Under the pieces are notes generated by a model, which was not told the origin of the DNA, made no database searches, and was given only the letters and a program-made list of their open reading frames with translations. Below, piece by piece: positions 19,378 to 27,782 of a stretch of DNA of 34,833 nt. Source of the DNA: an uncultured Spirochaetales bacterium (GTDB lineage Bacteria > Spirochaetota > Spirochaetia > Sphaerochaetales > Sphaerochaetaceae); assembly GCA_949300325.1 (NCBI GenBank), contig CASGDQ010000044.1, positions 1 through 34,833 on the forward strand, in the 5' to 3' direction. Position 1 is the stretch's first letter. Each line of letters begins with the position of its first letter. The translations under genes and the position numbers were made by a program.

Positions 19378-21900
19378 AAGCTTTATCTGCTTTCCCTCCG
19401 TCCATTCGCCCTTCAAAAGAGAAAGGGAAAGAGGATTCTCTATGTTATTCTGTATCGCCCTTCTGATCGGGCGGGCGCCAAACGTAGGATCAAATCCGGC
19501 CTTCATGATCATATCCTCAACATCCTTTGTCCATTCAAGATGAAGCCCTTTCCTTTCCAGACGGCCCTGAAGCTCCTTAAGCTGCAGGCGCACAATCGTT
19601 CTGATCTGCTCCTCTTTAAGCGGATGGAATACGATGATCTCATCGATACGGTTGATGAACTCCGGCTTGAAAGCGCCTTTTATCGCAGTCATGACCTGGT
19701 TTCTTGCATTCTCATCATCCCTAAGCACATACTCCGAGCCGAGGTTGCTTGTCATGATGATTATGGTGTTCGTAAAGTCCACCACCCTTCCCTGTCCATC
19801 TGTAAGCCTTCCATCATCGAGGACCTGCAGAAGGATATTGAATACATCCGGATGGGCCTTTTCGATCTCATCGAAGAGGATCACAGAGTATGGCCTTCTC
19901 CTGACAACCTCTGTCAGCTGGCCGCCCTGGTCGTAACCTACATATCCAGGGGGCGCTCCGATGAGCCTGGAGACCGAGAACTTCTCCATATATTCGCTCA
20001 TATCTATCCTGGTCAAAGCCTTCTCATCATCAAAAAGGAACGCTGCAAGCTCTTTTGCAAGGAGGGTTTTTCCTACCCCGGTAGGACCGGCGAAAAGGAA
20101 TGATCCAAGCGGCCTGTGCTCATCGGAAATGCCGGCCTTATTCCTGCGGATCGCATTGCTGACCGCCATTATGGCCTCATCCTGACCGATAACCTTACTG
20201 GCAAGAATCTTATCCAGATCAAGATATTTCTCCCTCTCGCTGCCCATCATCTTGGCCACAGGAACCCCGGTCCAAAGGGATACGACCTTAGCAATATCAT
20301 CCTCTGTGACCTCTTCCTTGAGGATTCCCCCAAGACCCTGGACCTTTTCCTCCGAGGCTTTGAGCTCTTTTTCCTTCTCGGGAATCTCGCCATGCTTGAT
20401 CATCGCAGCCTTGGCAAGATCGCCTTCCCTTTCCGCCTGCTCCTCCTGAGAGTGAAGCTTTTCAAGCTCGGCCTTCTTTTCCCTGAGATCGGAAATGGCA
20501 GTCTTTGCATTCACATATTTCAGATGAAGCGCATCATATTTCTCCTGAAGGCCCGCAAGCTCCTCGTCGATCTTCTTCAGCCTTTCATGGCTTGCATTGT
20601 CCTCCTCATGGCCAAGAGCCTGCTTTTCGATATTCAGCTGCAGGATCTTCCTTTCAAGGGTATCAAGCTCCTCCGGCTGGCTCTCAAGCGCCATCTTCGT
20701 CTTCGAGGCAGCCTCATCCACAAGGTCTATAGCCTTATCGGGAAGGAACCTGTTGGTAAGGTACCTGTCGGAAAGCACCGCAGCGGAGACAAGGGCTTCA
20801 TCCTTGATCCTGACGCCGTGATGGACCTCATACTTGTTTTTCAAGCCGCGAAGGATGGATATCGTATCCTCTACGCTGGGTTCCTTCGTATATACCGGCT
20901 GGAACCTTCTTTCAAGGGCCTTGTCCTTCTCTATATATTTCCTGTATTCATCCAGCGTGGTCGCACCTATGGCGTGCAATTCGCCACGGGCAAGAGCAGG
21001 CTTTATGAGGTTGGAGGCATCGGTGCTGCCCTCTGCAGCTCCGGCTCCGACAATCGTATGCAGCTCATCTATGAATAAGATTATATTGCCGTTGCTTTTT
21101 GCGATATCGGTTACAACACCCTTCAGCCTTTCCTCGAACTCGCCCCTGTATTTAGCTCCAGCCACAAGAGCGCCGAGATCGAGTGACAAAAGCCTCTTAT
21201 CTCTCAAGGTATCGGGCACGTCGCCTTTGGCAATCCTTAATGCAAGCCCTTCGACAATTGCAGTTTTTCCAACTCCCGGCTCTCCGATGAGAACAGGGTT
21301 GTTCTTGGTCCTTCTGCAAAGGACCTGCATGACACGCCTTATCTCCTCATCCCTGCCGATTACAGGATCGAGCTTGTCCTCACGGGCAAGCCTTGTCATG
21401 TCGCGGCAATACTTTTCAAGGCTCTTATATCCGCTTTCAGGATCGTTGGAGGTAACCCTCCTCTCCCCTCTTATGCTCTTGAGAGCCTCAAGTATCTCCT
21501 TTTCCCCGATTCCATGGTTCTTAAGAATCGGACCGACCTGGGAATCCTCCTTTAAAACGGCAAGAAGGAAATGCTCTGTGGAAATATATTCATCCTTGAA
21601 CTCGGTGCTTATCTTCTCTGCAGAAAGCAATACCCGCTGCAAATCGCGGGAAATGTTCCTGTTCACCTGGCCGCCATAGCTTTTAGGCATATTGTCGATG
21701 AAGGAAGACAATTCGGAAAGCAAGGAATCAGGAGAAACGCCTATCTTCTCCAAAAGGGGCCTTATGATCCCATCCTTATCCTCTAACAGCGGGATGAGAA
21801 CATGGGCGCAGGTAATCTCGCTCGACTGCTTTTCCTCAGCCAGCGATACTGCGGTATTCACCGCTTCCTGCATTTTTAAAGTATATTTATCAAAATTCAT
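19345..21900 (-). CDS. clpB: ATP-dependent disaggregase ClpB
   Basis: 851 residues. The N domain covers about 1-145. NBD1 has Walker A GEPGVGKT (206-213), pore loop KYRG (250-253) and Walker B LFIDE (275-279). The coiled-coil M domain runs about 405-525. NBD2 has Walker A GPTGVGKT (605-612), pore GYVGY (652-656) and Walker B VILFDE. It dissolves protein aggregates together with DnaK. GGAGGTGGTAAA precedes the ATG. The promoter is of plain sigma70 type; no CIRCE element is visible. The 3' end overlaps the facing nucleotidyltransferase gene by 33 nt. Confidence 0.98.
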   Translation of the reverse strand: MNFDKYTLKMQEAVNTAVSLAEEKQSSEITCAHVLIPLLEDKDGIIRPLLEKIGVSPDSLLSELSSFIDNMPKSYGGQVNRNISRDLQRVLLSAEKISTEFKDEYISTEHFLLAVLKEDSQVGPILKNHGIGEKEILEALKSIRGERRVTSNDPESGYKSLEKYCRDMTRLAREDKLDPVIGRDEEIRRVMQVLCRRTKNNPVLIGEPGVGKTAIVEGLALRIAKGDVPDTLRDKRLLSLDLGALVAGAKYRGEFEERLKGVVTDIAKSNGNIILFIDELHTIVGAGAAEGSTDASNLIKPALARGELHAIGATTLDEYRKYIEKDKALERRFQPVYTKEPSVEDTISILRGLKNKYEVHHGVRIKDEALVSAAVLSDRYLTNRFLPDKAIDLVDEAASKTKMALESQPEELDTLERKILQLNIEKQALGHEEDNASHERLKKIDEELAGLQEKYDALHLKYVNAKTAISDLREKKAELEKLHSQEEQAEREGDLAKAAMIKHGEIPEKEKELKASEEKVQGLGGILKEEVTEDDIAKVVSLWTGVPVAKMMGSEREKYLDLDKILASKVIGQDEAIMAVSNAIRRNKAGISDEHRPLGSFLFAGPTGVGKTLLAKELAAFLFDDEKALTRIDMSEYMEKFSVSRLIGAPPGYVGYDQGGQLTEVVRRRPYSVILFDEIEKAHPDVFNILLQVLDDGRLTDGQGRVVDFTNTIIIMTSNLGSEYVLRDDENARNQVMTAIKGAFKPEFINRIDEIIVFHPLKEEQIRTIVRLQLKELQGRLERKGLHLEWTKDVEDMIMKAGFDPTFGARPIRRAIQNNIENPLSLSLLKGEWTEGKQIKLSMKDGILSVD

Positions 21901-21943
21901 TTTACCACCTCCAAAAAAATGGAAGCATCAACACACACAAATG

Positions 21944-21972
21944 AATTTAAGCAAAAAACTTTAAATCGGCAA
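21944..21972 (-). promoter_or_regulatory. Probable clpB promoter
   Basis: TTGCCG (21967-21972), 17 bp, TAAATT (21944-21949) on the minus strand, 43 nt before the clpB start. It lies in the short gap after the tetR gene. No heat-shock sigma consensus or CIRCE repeat is seen. Confidence 0.5.
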
Positions 21973-21977
21973 CTATG

Positions 21978-22577
21978 CTAGGCTCTTAGGAAAACAAGGT
22001 ATGTGGTAAGGAAATCCAAAGATTCCGCACGATTGAAATTCTTGAAGAAAGCGATCTGGAAGCAGAAGGATTCCATCAATGTAAAGATATGCTTTGTCAC
22101 CATGTCCTGATCGAATTCGCTCTTGATTCTCCCGTTCTTCATTCCGCGGGCCAGAAGGCGCTTGAAGAGAATCGAGAGCTTAGCAGTCCTTTTATATATG
22201 ATCTGGGAGAAATCCTTATTGAATTCCTTCTGATGAAGCATCACCTCCATGAGTCTTGTAAGCTCCGCTTCAGAGGCTATGGCATGATCCATGATCAGCG
22301 TGCATATCTTTATTATCCTGTCTATCTCATCGCTGTCGTCTTCAGCAAATGCAATCGAGCTGAGCTCATAAAACAGCCTGCCTGTCACAAGTTTGACCGC
22401 GTAATAGTATATCTCGTCCTTATCCTTGAAATACTGGTATATTGTAGGCCTGCTTATTCCGCAGCGCTCGGCAATAAGGGAAAGATTGGCCTCCTTGTAC
22501 CCCACTTCAGCAAACACGGCCAATGCGGTCTTCAAAATGGTTTCCTTCCTTTCTTCGTGATCAATCTTTTTAGGCAT
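21978..22577 (-). CDS. TetR-family transcriptional regulator
   Basis: 199 residues. The N-terminal helix-turn-helix reads KTALAVFAEVGYKEANLSLIAERCGISRPTIYQYFKDKDEIYYYA, a standard TetR DNA-binding domain; the all-helical C-terminal half would bind an unknown ligand. The ATG at 22577 (MPKKIDHEERKETIL) is chosen for family fit; in-frame ATGs 5 and 19 codons upstream are possible. TATTAT lies 6 nt before the chosen start and no Shine-Dalgarno is seen. It is divergent from the desulfoferrodoxin gene, with a perfect palindrome between them, and is followed by clpB on the same strand. Confidence 0.9.
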   Translation of the reverse strand: MPKKIDHEERKETILKTALAVFAEVGYKEANLSLIAERCGISRPTIYQYFKDKDEIYYYAVKLVTGRLFYELSSIAFAEDDSDEIDRIIKICTLIMDHAIASEAELTRLMEVMLHQKEFNKDFSQIIYKRTAKLSILFKRLLARGMKNGRIKSEFDQDMVTKHIFTLMESFCFQIAFFKNFNRAESLDFLTTYLVFLRA

Positions 22578-22643
22578 GCCAAAATAATACATTCTTTTCT
22601 GACAAAAATAAAGAGAGTTGTTAAAAATAAACAATAAATTAAA

Positions 22644-22667
22644 AATTATTATTAATTAATAATAATT
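22644..22667. promoter_or_regulatory. Perfect 24-bp palindrome, candidate TetR operator
   Basis: The AT-only sequence is identical on both strands over 24 bp (AATTATTATTAA and its exact complement). It ends 6 bp before the -35 of the desulfoferrodoxin promoter and about 70 bp before the divergent tetR start. Perfect symmetry of this length in the shared control region is typical of a TetR-family operator; the AT-only composition weakens the case slightly. Confidence 0.55.
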
Positions 22668-22673
22668 CCTATA

Positions 22674-22702
22674 TTGACTATTTTTAATTTATATCTTATT
22701 TT
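22674..22702 (+). promoter_or_regulatory. Promoter of the desulfoferrodoxin gene
   Basis: TTGACT (22674-22679), 17 bp, TATTTT (22697-22702), about 25 nt before the start codon, with AAGGAG in the leader. Confidence 0.65.
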
Positions 22703-22726
22703 ATAGACATAAGGAGACTAAAATAA

Positions 22727-23074
22727 ATGGCAAGTTTTTACTTCTGCAGCGAATGTGGAAATGTATTTGAATCAATGAATAAGGCAAGCGTGAACTGTTG
22801 CGGCCAGCAGTGGCAGGCACTTGAGGTTTCGCAGGACCCTAATGACAAGCATAAACTGGATGTGAGCGTGGAAGGAGGAAAGCGTGTTTTCAAGATGCAC
22901 CATCCTCAGACCAAGGAGCACTATTTCACATTCATTGCTTATGTCAACAAGGATGAAGTGGTGATGAAGACCTATCATGCCGACGAAGAGGTGGTTTTTG
23001 AAATTCCCGAAGAAAAGAAAGGGGAAATCTATTGGCACTGCAACCTTCATGGCATGTACAGGATGGAAATCTGA
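22727..23074 (+). CDS. Small desulfoferrodoxin (superoxide reductase, two iron centres)
   Basis: 115 residues. The desulforedoxin-type centre has Cys7-x2-Cys10 and adjacent Cys24-Cys25. The superoxide-reducing centre has His42 (in DKHKL), His59 (HHP), His65 (KEHY), Cys105 and His108 (CNLHG). The catalytic lysine next to the first histidine is kept (Lys41), while the usual preceding Glu is Asp40. It reduces superoxide to hydrogen peroxide in the cytoplasm of anaerobes. It is slightly shorter than typical desulfoferrodoxins. AAGGAG lies 10 nt before the ATG. It is probably a one-gene transcript ending at a terminator, controlled by the divergent TetR protein. Confidence 0.9.
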   Translation: MASFYFCSECGNVFESMNKASVNCCGQQWQALEVSQDPNDKHKLDVSVEGGKRVFKMHHPQTKEHYFTFIAYVNKDEVVMKTYHADEEVVFEIPEEKKGEIYWHCNLHGMYRMEI

Positions 23075-23098
23075 GCAACCTCCAAATATAGAGATCTT

Positions 23099-23132
23099 CC
23101 CCGATGTCGTTTGGCATCGGGGATATTTTTTT
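23099..23132 (+). terminator. Intrinsic terminator of the desulfoferrodoxin gene
   Basis: CCCCGATG / CATCGGGG (23099-23106 and 23115-23122) with an 8-nt loop, followed by ATATTTTTTTT. Strong plus-strand terminator 25 nt after the stop codon. Confidence 0.9.
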
Positions 23133-23143
23133 GAGCATATCGA

Positions 23144-23182
23144 TAAAAAAATCAGGCTATCGAGCGTAACTCAACAGCCTGA
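23144..23182 (-). terminator. Intrinsic terminator of argF
   Basis: On the minus strand TCAGGCT / AGCCTGA (23176-23182 and 23152-23158) is extended inward by TTGAG / CTCGA around a TTACG loop and followed by a T-run (23144-23151). It stands back-to-back with the plus-strand terminator of the neighbouring gene. Confidence 0.9.
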
Positions 23183-23212
23183 ATCCAATTTCATGAAGCT
23201 ATAAGCTCCAAT

Positions 23213-24226
23213 TTAATAAGAGAGAGTATCGGAAAGTGTTGCAACCATCACAGCCTTGATCGTATGCATCCTGTTTTCAGCCTCATCGAAAACCACCGAG
23301 GCCTTGCTTCTGAACACCTCATCAGTGACTTCCATCTCGCTAAGCCCGAACTTCTCGTAAACCTCTTTCCCGATCACGGTATTAAGATCATGGAAAGAAG
23401 GAAGACAATGCTCAAAAAGAACTCCAGGATTGCCGCTTGCCTTCAAAAGATCCATGGTGACCTGATATGGCTTGAGAAGCGCAATGCGTTCTGCCATCTT
23501 GTCCTCCTCTCCCATCGAGCACCATATGTCGGTATAAACCACATCTGCCCCCGCTACCGCTATAAGAGGATCTTCCGTCACAACTATATCAGATCCGGAG
23601 TCTAAGGCAGCAGCCTTGCATTTTTCAAGCAGCGCAGGATCAGGGAAAAGCGAAGGCGGGGTTGCAACGGAAAAATCAGCACCCAGCTTCGAGCAGCCTA
23701 TCATAAGGGCGTTGGCAACATTGTTCCTTCCATCCCCGACATAGGCGATCTTTATCTCGGACGGCTTCTTGCCGGTATGCTCCATTGCAGTCAGCATATC
23801 GGCTAAGAACTGAGTCGGATGGTCTATATCCGTCAGGCCGTTCCATACAGGCACCTGGGCATACTTATATAGATCCTCCACAACCTGCTGCTTGAAACCC
23901 CTGTACTCTATTCCATCATAAAGCCTGCCAAGCACCTTAGCAGTATCTTCCAGAGATTCCTTCTTGCCCATCTGGGAATTGCTGAGATAGGTAACATGCG
24001 CCCCTTCATCGTAAGCCGCTGTTTCAAAGGAGCATCTGGTCCTGGTACTGGTCTTATCGAAAATCAGGACGATATTCTTGCCGCAAAGGAGCTTTCCGTC
24101 GACCTTCGAGGAATGGGGCAAGCCCTTCTTCTTGGCCTTGAGCTCTGCAGACAAATCCAGCAAATAAAGAATCTCCTCTTTGGAATAATCGAGAAGAGTA
24201 AGAAAACTTCTACCTTTCAAATTCAT
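23213..24226 (-). CDS. argF: Ornithine carbamoyltransferase
   Basis: 337 residues. The carbamoyl-phosphate loop STRTR is at 60-64 (followed by CSFE), HPTQ at 136-139, the ornithine-binding D-x3-SMG at 233-239 and HCLP at 273-276. It converts carbamoyl phosphate and ornithine to citrulline. The length and [15 protein letters not shown] start resemble arcB-type enzymes, but no arginine deiminase or carbamate kinase gene is nearby, so biosynthetic or catabolic direction is open. AAGGAG precedes the ATG. The gene has its own near-consensus promoter and terminator. The promoter carries imperfect palindromes that might bind an arginine repressor. Confidence 0.96.
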   Translation of the reverse strand: MNLKGRSFLTLLDYSKEEILYLLDLSAELKAKKKGLPHSSKVDGKLLCGKNIVLIFDKTSTRTRCSFETAAYDEGAHVTYLSNSQMGKKESLEDTAKVLGRLYDGIEYRGFKQQVVEDLYKYAQVPVWNGLTDIDHPTQFLADMLTAMEHTGKKPSEIKIAYVGDGRNNVANALMIGCSKLGADFSVATPPSLFPDPALLEKCKAAALDSGSDIVVTEDPLIAVAGADVVYTDIWCSMGEEDKMAERIALLKPYQVTMDLLKASGNPGVLFEHCLPSFHDLNTVIGKEVYEKFGLSEMEVTDEVFRSKASVVFDEAENRMHTIKAVMVATLSDTLSY

Positions 24227-24248
24227 AAAAATGCTCCTTATCAGGAAA

Positions 24249-24277
24249 ATACTACATATTTATGCACTTAGTGTCAA
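24249..24277 (-). promoter_or_regulatory. Promoter of argF
   Basis: TTGACA (24272-24277), 17 bp, TAGTAT (24249-24254) on the minus strand; start of transcription near 24242, leaving a leader of about 16 nt with AAGGAG. Confidence 0.8.
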
Positions 24278-24297
24278 TCTTTCTCGTATTTTTATAC
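24253..24297 (-). promoter_or_regulatory. Two AT-rich imperfect palindromes at the argF promoter (ARG-box-like)
   Basis: GTATAAAAATAC (24286-24297) lies upstream of the -35, and TGCATAAATATGTA (24253-24266) covers the spacer and -10. Both resemble the TGNATAWWWATNCA style of arginine-repressor boxes. Their centres are 32 bp apart, not the usual 21, so ArgR control is only a suggestion. Confidence 0.3.
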
Positions 24298-24301
24298 AAT
24301 A

Positions 24302-25705
24302 TTAATTTATATCGTCTTCCACCTTCGCTTCAGGCACAGCCTCTGGACTTTCCAACTCAGCCTTCTTGAGGCTTTCCTCGGGAAGCTCTATCCTCTCAAG
24401 CTTGCTTGAGATCATCAAATTGCGTTTGATCACATCGTCTATACGCTTTTCCGCACTCCCTATGGCCTTCTGCGTCTGCTCTAAATCCCTTGCAAAACGG
24501 GACATCTGCAGCTTTATCTGTGCAAATATATCCCATACCTTCTGTGTTTTCTTCTCTATCTGCAAGGTTCTGAAGCCCATCTGAAGGCTGGTCACCAAAG
24601 CGGAGAAAGTCGTTGGACCGCTGATTATGACCTTGTATTTCTGCTGTATGTCCTCGGCATACCCCGGCATCCTGAGAAGTTCTGCATAAAGGCTTTCGGT
24701 GGGAACGAAAAGGATTGCGAAATCGGTTGTACGCGGAGGATATATGTACTTGTCCCTTATATCCGCGGCCTCCTTTCTCACGCGCTCTCCGAGAGCTTTG
24801 AGACAAACCTGGACAAGCTCCATGTCCCCCTGGTTGAGGGCATCGACATACCTCTCGTAATCCTCCTTCGGGAATTTGGAGTCTATCGGGATATAAACGG
24901 ACCCCTCTTCCTTGCCCGGAAGCTTTATTGCAAATTCCACGACCTCCTGGCTGCTCTTTCTAGGCTTGAAATTCTTCTCATACTGCTCAGGAGAAAGCAT
25001 ATCCGATAAAATCGCTTCGACCTGGACCTCTCCCCAGACACCCCTTGATTTAACATTGCCAAAGAGCTTATTCAGATCCCCGACATCCTTGCTGAGCTTG
25101 TTTATCTCACCAAGAGCCTGGCGGAGCTGATTGAGATTATTGGTGACAAGCTCGAAGGAGGCAGATATCCTCTTTTCAAGCGTATCCTGAAGCTTCTCAT
25201 CCACTGTGCTTTTGATCTGATCCAGCTTCTTCTCATTATCTCCCCTTATCCTCTCAAGCTCTTCTCTGACGCTTTTGGTGAGATTAGAGATGGCATCCTC
25301 AAGGCTTTTCCGGTTGTTAACACCTTCCTGCCTCTCCTTCTCCATCTCCGTCCGGAGCTCTTTCTGCAGCTTATCTAAAGAAGAATCGATTATTCTTGCA
25401 GTCTCCTTCTGCTCCTGCATCATGCGCACCGAGGATTCCGTGGAAGCGATACGCATCTTATCTAGATGCTCCGAGGCCATGCGAGAAAAATCCAGGCTGT
25501 TTTTGTTCTGAACAGAAAAGTGCGTCTCCATATATCCTTTAAGGCGCTCATTTTCATCCAATATGAACGATTTGATATTATCCGAAGAATCGGAATTCCC
25601 CTTTTTGCCGGTCTTCTTAAGAAGGATCACAAGGAGAAGCAGCAATACAAAAGACAGCACCCCGGAAAGGGCGCTGAGAAGAACAAAAATATCTTCCATG
25701 CTCAT
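24302..25705 (-). CDS. rmuC: RmuC-family protein (putative DNA recombination/inversion-limiting factor)
   Basis: 467 residues: an N-terminal membrane anchor (about 5-30), a long coiled-coil (about 45-200), then the RmuC domain with GNVKSRGVWGEVQVEAIL, YIPIDSKFPKEDYERY, ILFVPTESLYAELL and SGPTTFSALVTSLQMGFRTLQIEKK. E. coli RmuC limits inversions at short repeats; the fold suggests a nuclease-like domain. Its ATG overlaps the stop of the epimerase gene (ATGA), so it is translated by coupling. A second ATG two codons later is equally possible. The C-terminal tail is acidic. Confidence 0.93.
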   Translation of the reverse strand: MSMEDIFVLLSALSGVLSFVLLLLLVILLKKTGKKGNSDSSDNIKSFILDENERLKGYMETHFSVQNKNSLDFSRMASEHLDKMRIASTESSVRMMQEQKETARIIDSSLDKLQKELRTEMEKERQEGVNNRKSLEDAISNLTKSVREELERIRGDNEKKLDQIKSTVDEKLQDTLEKRISASFELVTNNLNQLRQALGEINKLSKDVGDLNKLFGNVKSRGVWGEVQVEAILSDMLSPEQYEKNFKPRKSSQEVVEFAIKLPGKEEGSVYIPIDSKFPKEDYERYVDALNQGDMELVQVCLKALGERVRKEAADIRDKYIYPPRTTDFAILFVPTESLYAELLRMPGYAEDIQQKYKVIISGPTTFSALVTSLQMGFRTLQIEKKTQKVWDIFAQIKLQMSRFARDLEQTQKAIGSAEKRIDDVIKRNLMISSKLERIELPEESLKKAELESPEAVPEAKVEDDIN

Positions 25706-26568
25706 TTCAACCGGATCTCCAGCACATGAACATTTGTTCCACCTGCTTCAAGATGGATGAAATCCTTTTTATCCTCCAAGACCAAGGTCCGTCCTTCCGG
25801 TCCGGGCATGCTCATCCACGGCTCCACGCAAACATATGGGGCATCCTTTTTCATCGCATGCCAGAACCCGCAATACGGGAATCCCTTGTAGCATACGCTG
25901 ACAGCGCGCTCACCCTTGTCGCTCTTTATCTCAACAAGAGATCCGGAGTTTTCCAAAACCACGGCATCGTTATCAAAAAGGTCATGAGAAAGATCCAATC
26001 TGCCGTCTTTGAGGAAGAACTCCTCTTTCGTCTCCGAATCGAGGAAATTAGGACCGAACAGCTTTCTGTAAAGCTTTTTGCCCGCTTCAGGGAAATAGAG
26101 ATAATAATCCTCGAAGAGAAGACCTTTTTCAAGGGGCACGTTGAACCCAGGATGGCCTCCATAAGTATAGATCATCTCCTCTTCCGATCTGTTTATGACC
26201 TTGGCCACCATATCCAAACCATCACAGCGAAGGATATATGAAACCTCGAGAGTGCAATCGAATGGGAAATCATCCCGGTCCACCGCATTCAGCGTACAAA
26301 CCAGCCTATCAGACAGCTTCTGGATCGAAAATACGCTTATAGGTGCAAAGCCGTGGCGGGACATGCCATAGCTTTTCCCTTTATAAAGATATTTCTGATC
26401 CATCATCCTGCCTATGAACGGAAACAGCACAGGAGAATGCTTAAGCCAGTATTTCTCATCTCCGAGCCACATATACTCGAGATCCTTCTCCTTCGAATAG
26501 ATCCGGGAAAGCTCAGCTCCCATTTCATCGACTTCAATCAAGTATTTTTCGTTTTCAAGTACAATCAT
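25702..26568 (-). CDS. Aldose 1-epimerase family protein (LacX-like)
   Basis: 288 residues of the galactose-mutarotase-like fold in the LacX subgroup: YMWLGDEKYWLKHSPVLFPFIGRM, YGMSRHGFAP with the conserved His, GGHPGFNVPL, and CVEPWMSMPG. It probably interconverts anomers of a sugar or sugar phosphate; the substrate is unknown. The ATG at 26568 is preferred over one at 26577, because the latter lies inside the TATAAT box of an extended -10 promoter. With 7 nt between that box and the chosen ATG and no Shine-Dalgarno, the mRNA looks leaderless. rmuC follows with an ATGA overlap. Confidence 0.88.
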   Translation of the reverse strand: MIVLENEKYLIEVDEMGAELSRIYSKEKDLEYMWLGDEKYWLKHSPVLFPFIGRMMDQKYLYKGKSYGMSRHGFAPISVFSIQKLSDRLVCTLNAVDRDDFPFDCTLEVSYILRCDGLDMVAKVINRSEEEMIYTYGGHPGFNVPLEKGLLFEDYYLYFPEAGKKLYRKLFGPNFLDSETKEEFFLKDGRLDLSHDLFDNDAVVLENSGSLVEIKSDKGERAVSVCYKGFPYCGFWHAMKKDAPYVCVEPWMSMPGPEGRTLVLEDKKDFIHLEAGGTNVHVLEIRLK

Positions 26569-26575
26569 AGCAATC

Positions 26576-26584
26576 ATTATAGCA
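26576..26584 (-). promoter_or_regulatory. Extended -10 promoter of the epimerase-rmuC operon
   Basis: TGCTATAAT on the minus strand: a perfect -10 with the TG extension and no -35. It lies between the metQ terminator and the epimerase start, 7 nt before the preferred ATG. Confidence 0.6.
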
Positions 26585-26617
26585 TAAAAAAGAAAAAGCC
26601 GCCTATAAAAGGCGGCT
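26585..26617 (-). terminator. Intrinsic terminator of metQ
   Basis: AGCCGCCT / AGGCGGCT on the minus strand (26610-26617 and 26597-26604), 5-nt loop, followed by TTTTTCTTTTTT. Strong terminator 19 nt after the metQ stop. Confidence 0.92.
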
Positions 26618-26636
26618 GAAAGGCAATCAGAGGATC

Positions 26637-27440
26637 TCAGTCTACGAGAACCACCTCACCGTTCGGATAGCGCTCTGCAACATAGGCCTTGACCTTGTCG
26701 CCCTTGAGCGCCTCAACCAAAGCCTTGACAGCAGGCTTGTCCTGATCGCCATTGCGCACTGCAATAACATTCACATACGGTGATTCCGCACCTTCGACAT
26801 AAAGACCGTCCCTGGTTGCGATGAGACCTGCAGGAATAGCATAGTTTCCGTTGATTACAGCAGCATCCACATCCGAAAGGACCCTCGGAAGAGAGGCAGC
26901 CTCGATTTCCTTGAACTTATATCCATGGGGGTTGTTAGCGATATCAGCAGGAACAGCTTCCAGTCCAGCATCCTCGGAAAGGGTGATCAGGCCTGCAGCT
27001 TCAAGGAGCAAAAGCGCCCTGCCCTCGTTCGTCGGGTCGTTGGGGATTGCAAATGTCGCACCATCAGGAATGGCATCAAGGGACTTGTAATCCTCTGAAT
27101 AGACAGCGAGAGGCTCGACATGGATTCCTCCAGCAGAGACAAGGTTGAATCCTTTATCGGCATTCTGCTGATCAAGATACGGAAGATGCTGGAAGAAGTT
27201 CGCATCAAGCTCGCCGGAAGCAAGCGCTTCGTTCGGAGTCACATAATCTGTGAATTCAACAATCTGAAGCTCATAGCCCTGCTCTGCAAGAATATCCACA
27301 ACCTCGCCAAGCATGGCAGCGTGGGGATCGGGAGTGGCGCCGACTTTTAAAACATTGTCAGAGCTTTCCTTAGAACCGGATGCGAATACTGCAGCAACAC
27401 AACAAAGAAGGACCGCAAGAACCAAAAAATACCTTTTCAT
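26637..27440 (-). CDS. metQ: D-methionine-type ABC transporter substrate-binding protein MetQ
   Basis: 267 residues of the NlpA/MetQ family: VGATPDPHAAMLGEVVDILAEQGYELQIVEFTDYVTPNEALASGELDANFFQHLPYLDQ is the characteristic stretch. It should deliver methionine to MetI/MetN. The start MKRYFLVLAV follows GGAGAGAGAAAA. The signal peptide ends AVFA-SGSKES with no cysteine after the cleavage site; Cys13/Cys14 are too near the N terminus for a lipobox. So it looks like a signal-peptidase-I substrate, whereas many MetQ proteins are lipoproteins. metNI are 4.3 kb upstream on the same strand, with two GGDEF genes between. It is preceded by a Met-rich leader ORF. Confidence 0.93.
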   Translation of the reverse strand: MKRYFLVLAVLLCCVAAVFASGSKESSDNVLKVGATPDPHAAMLGEVVDILAEQGYELQIVEFTDYVTPNEALASGELDANFFQHLPYLDQQNADKGFNLVSAGGIHVEPLAVYSEDYKSLDAIPDGATFAIPNDPTNEGRALLLLEAAGLITLSEDAGLEAVPADIANNPHGYKFKEIEAASLPRVLSDVDAAVINGNYAIPAGLIATRDGLYVEGAESPYVNVIAVRNGDQDKPAVKALVEALKGDKVKAYVAERYPNGEVVLVD

Positions 27441-27446
27441 TTTTCT

Positions 27447-27581
27447 CTCTCCATTTTTTATATTGAAAATCAAATACTTCTTAAGACGACTCTCCCTAAA
27501 AGGGAGGAAAACAATTATAGAAATTTACGGAATTAAAAGGTTATAAGAATATCATGCCCTGACGGGCATCATCATGGAGAA
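27447..27581 (-). promoter_or_regulatory. Leader segment able to sequester the metQ ribosome-binding site
   Basis: Eight bases in leader codons 12-14 (TTCTCCAT, 27574-27581) can pair with the metQ Shine-Dalgarno region (ATGGAGAG, 27447-27454) with seven Watson-Crick pairs and one G-U. Between them are a hairpin ATGCCC / GGGCAT (27553-27568, over the end of the leader ORF) and CTCCCT / AGGGAG (27492-27506). Neither hairpin has a directly following U-run, so translational rather than terminator control is the simpler reading. The pairings are seen in the sequence; the mechanism is inferred. Confidence 0.45.
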
Positions 27582-27614
27582 CATGGACATGGAAATGATA
27601 AAAGAAGCTTTCAT
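27552..27614 (-). CDS. Methionine-rich leader peptide of metQ
   Basis: A 20-codon ORF, MKASFIISMSMFSMMMPVRA, with six Met codons including three in a row (14-16). It has an excellent Shine-Dalgarno (AAGGAG at 27622-27627, 7 nt before the ATG), stronger than most genes in the window. It begins about 22 nt after the predicted transcription start and ends 111 nt before metQ. Runs of the relevant amino acid are the hallmark of leader peptides that sense charged-tRNA levels (trp, his, leu, thr, phe operons). Here the residue fits the transported substrate. A hairpin overlaps its 3' end. No homology can be claimed for such a short peptide. Confidence 0.7.
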   Translation of the reverse strand: MKASFIISMSMFSMMMPVRA

Positions 27615-27642
27615 CTCTTTTCTCCTTTAAAACCTTGATGCC

Positions 27643-27671
27643 AATATACAAAAAACAGAAAATATATGCAA
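27643..27671 (-). promoter_or_regulatory. Promoter of the metQ leader
   Basis: TTGCAT (27666-27671), 17 bp, TATATT (27643-27648) on the minus strand; transcription should begin near 27636. The rest of the 342-nt gap up to the upstream GGDEF gene (27672-27782) is AT-rich without a recognisable terminator, SAM riboswitch or T-box. Confidence 0.7.
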
Positions 27672-27782
27672 TAAATTTTCATATAAATTTAAGCATTTTT
27701 TTTGAAAATATTATTATTTCAATACGTTAAAAAGAATTATTTTTTCAAATTTTTTTAACCAATATGCAAAATGTCTAGGGAT

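Noticed and set aside
21901..21977. CIRCE or HrcA-type heat-shock operator before clpB.
   Set aside because: No TTAGCACTC/GAGTGCTAA repeat; only a plain sigma70-like promoter is seen.
23213..24226. Part of an arginine deiminase (arcABC) operon.
   Set aside because: No arcA or arcC nearby; the gene has its own promoter and terminator.
27441..27782. SAM riboswitch or methionine T-box upstream of metQ.
   Set aside because: None of the conserved cores (SAM-I k-turn region, T-box TGGNACCGCG sequence) is visible; the AT-rich region and short ORF do not leave room for those folds.
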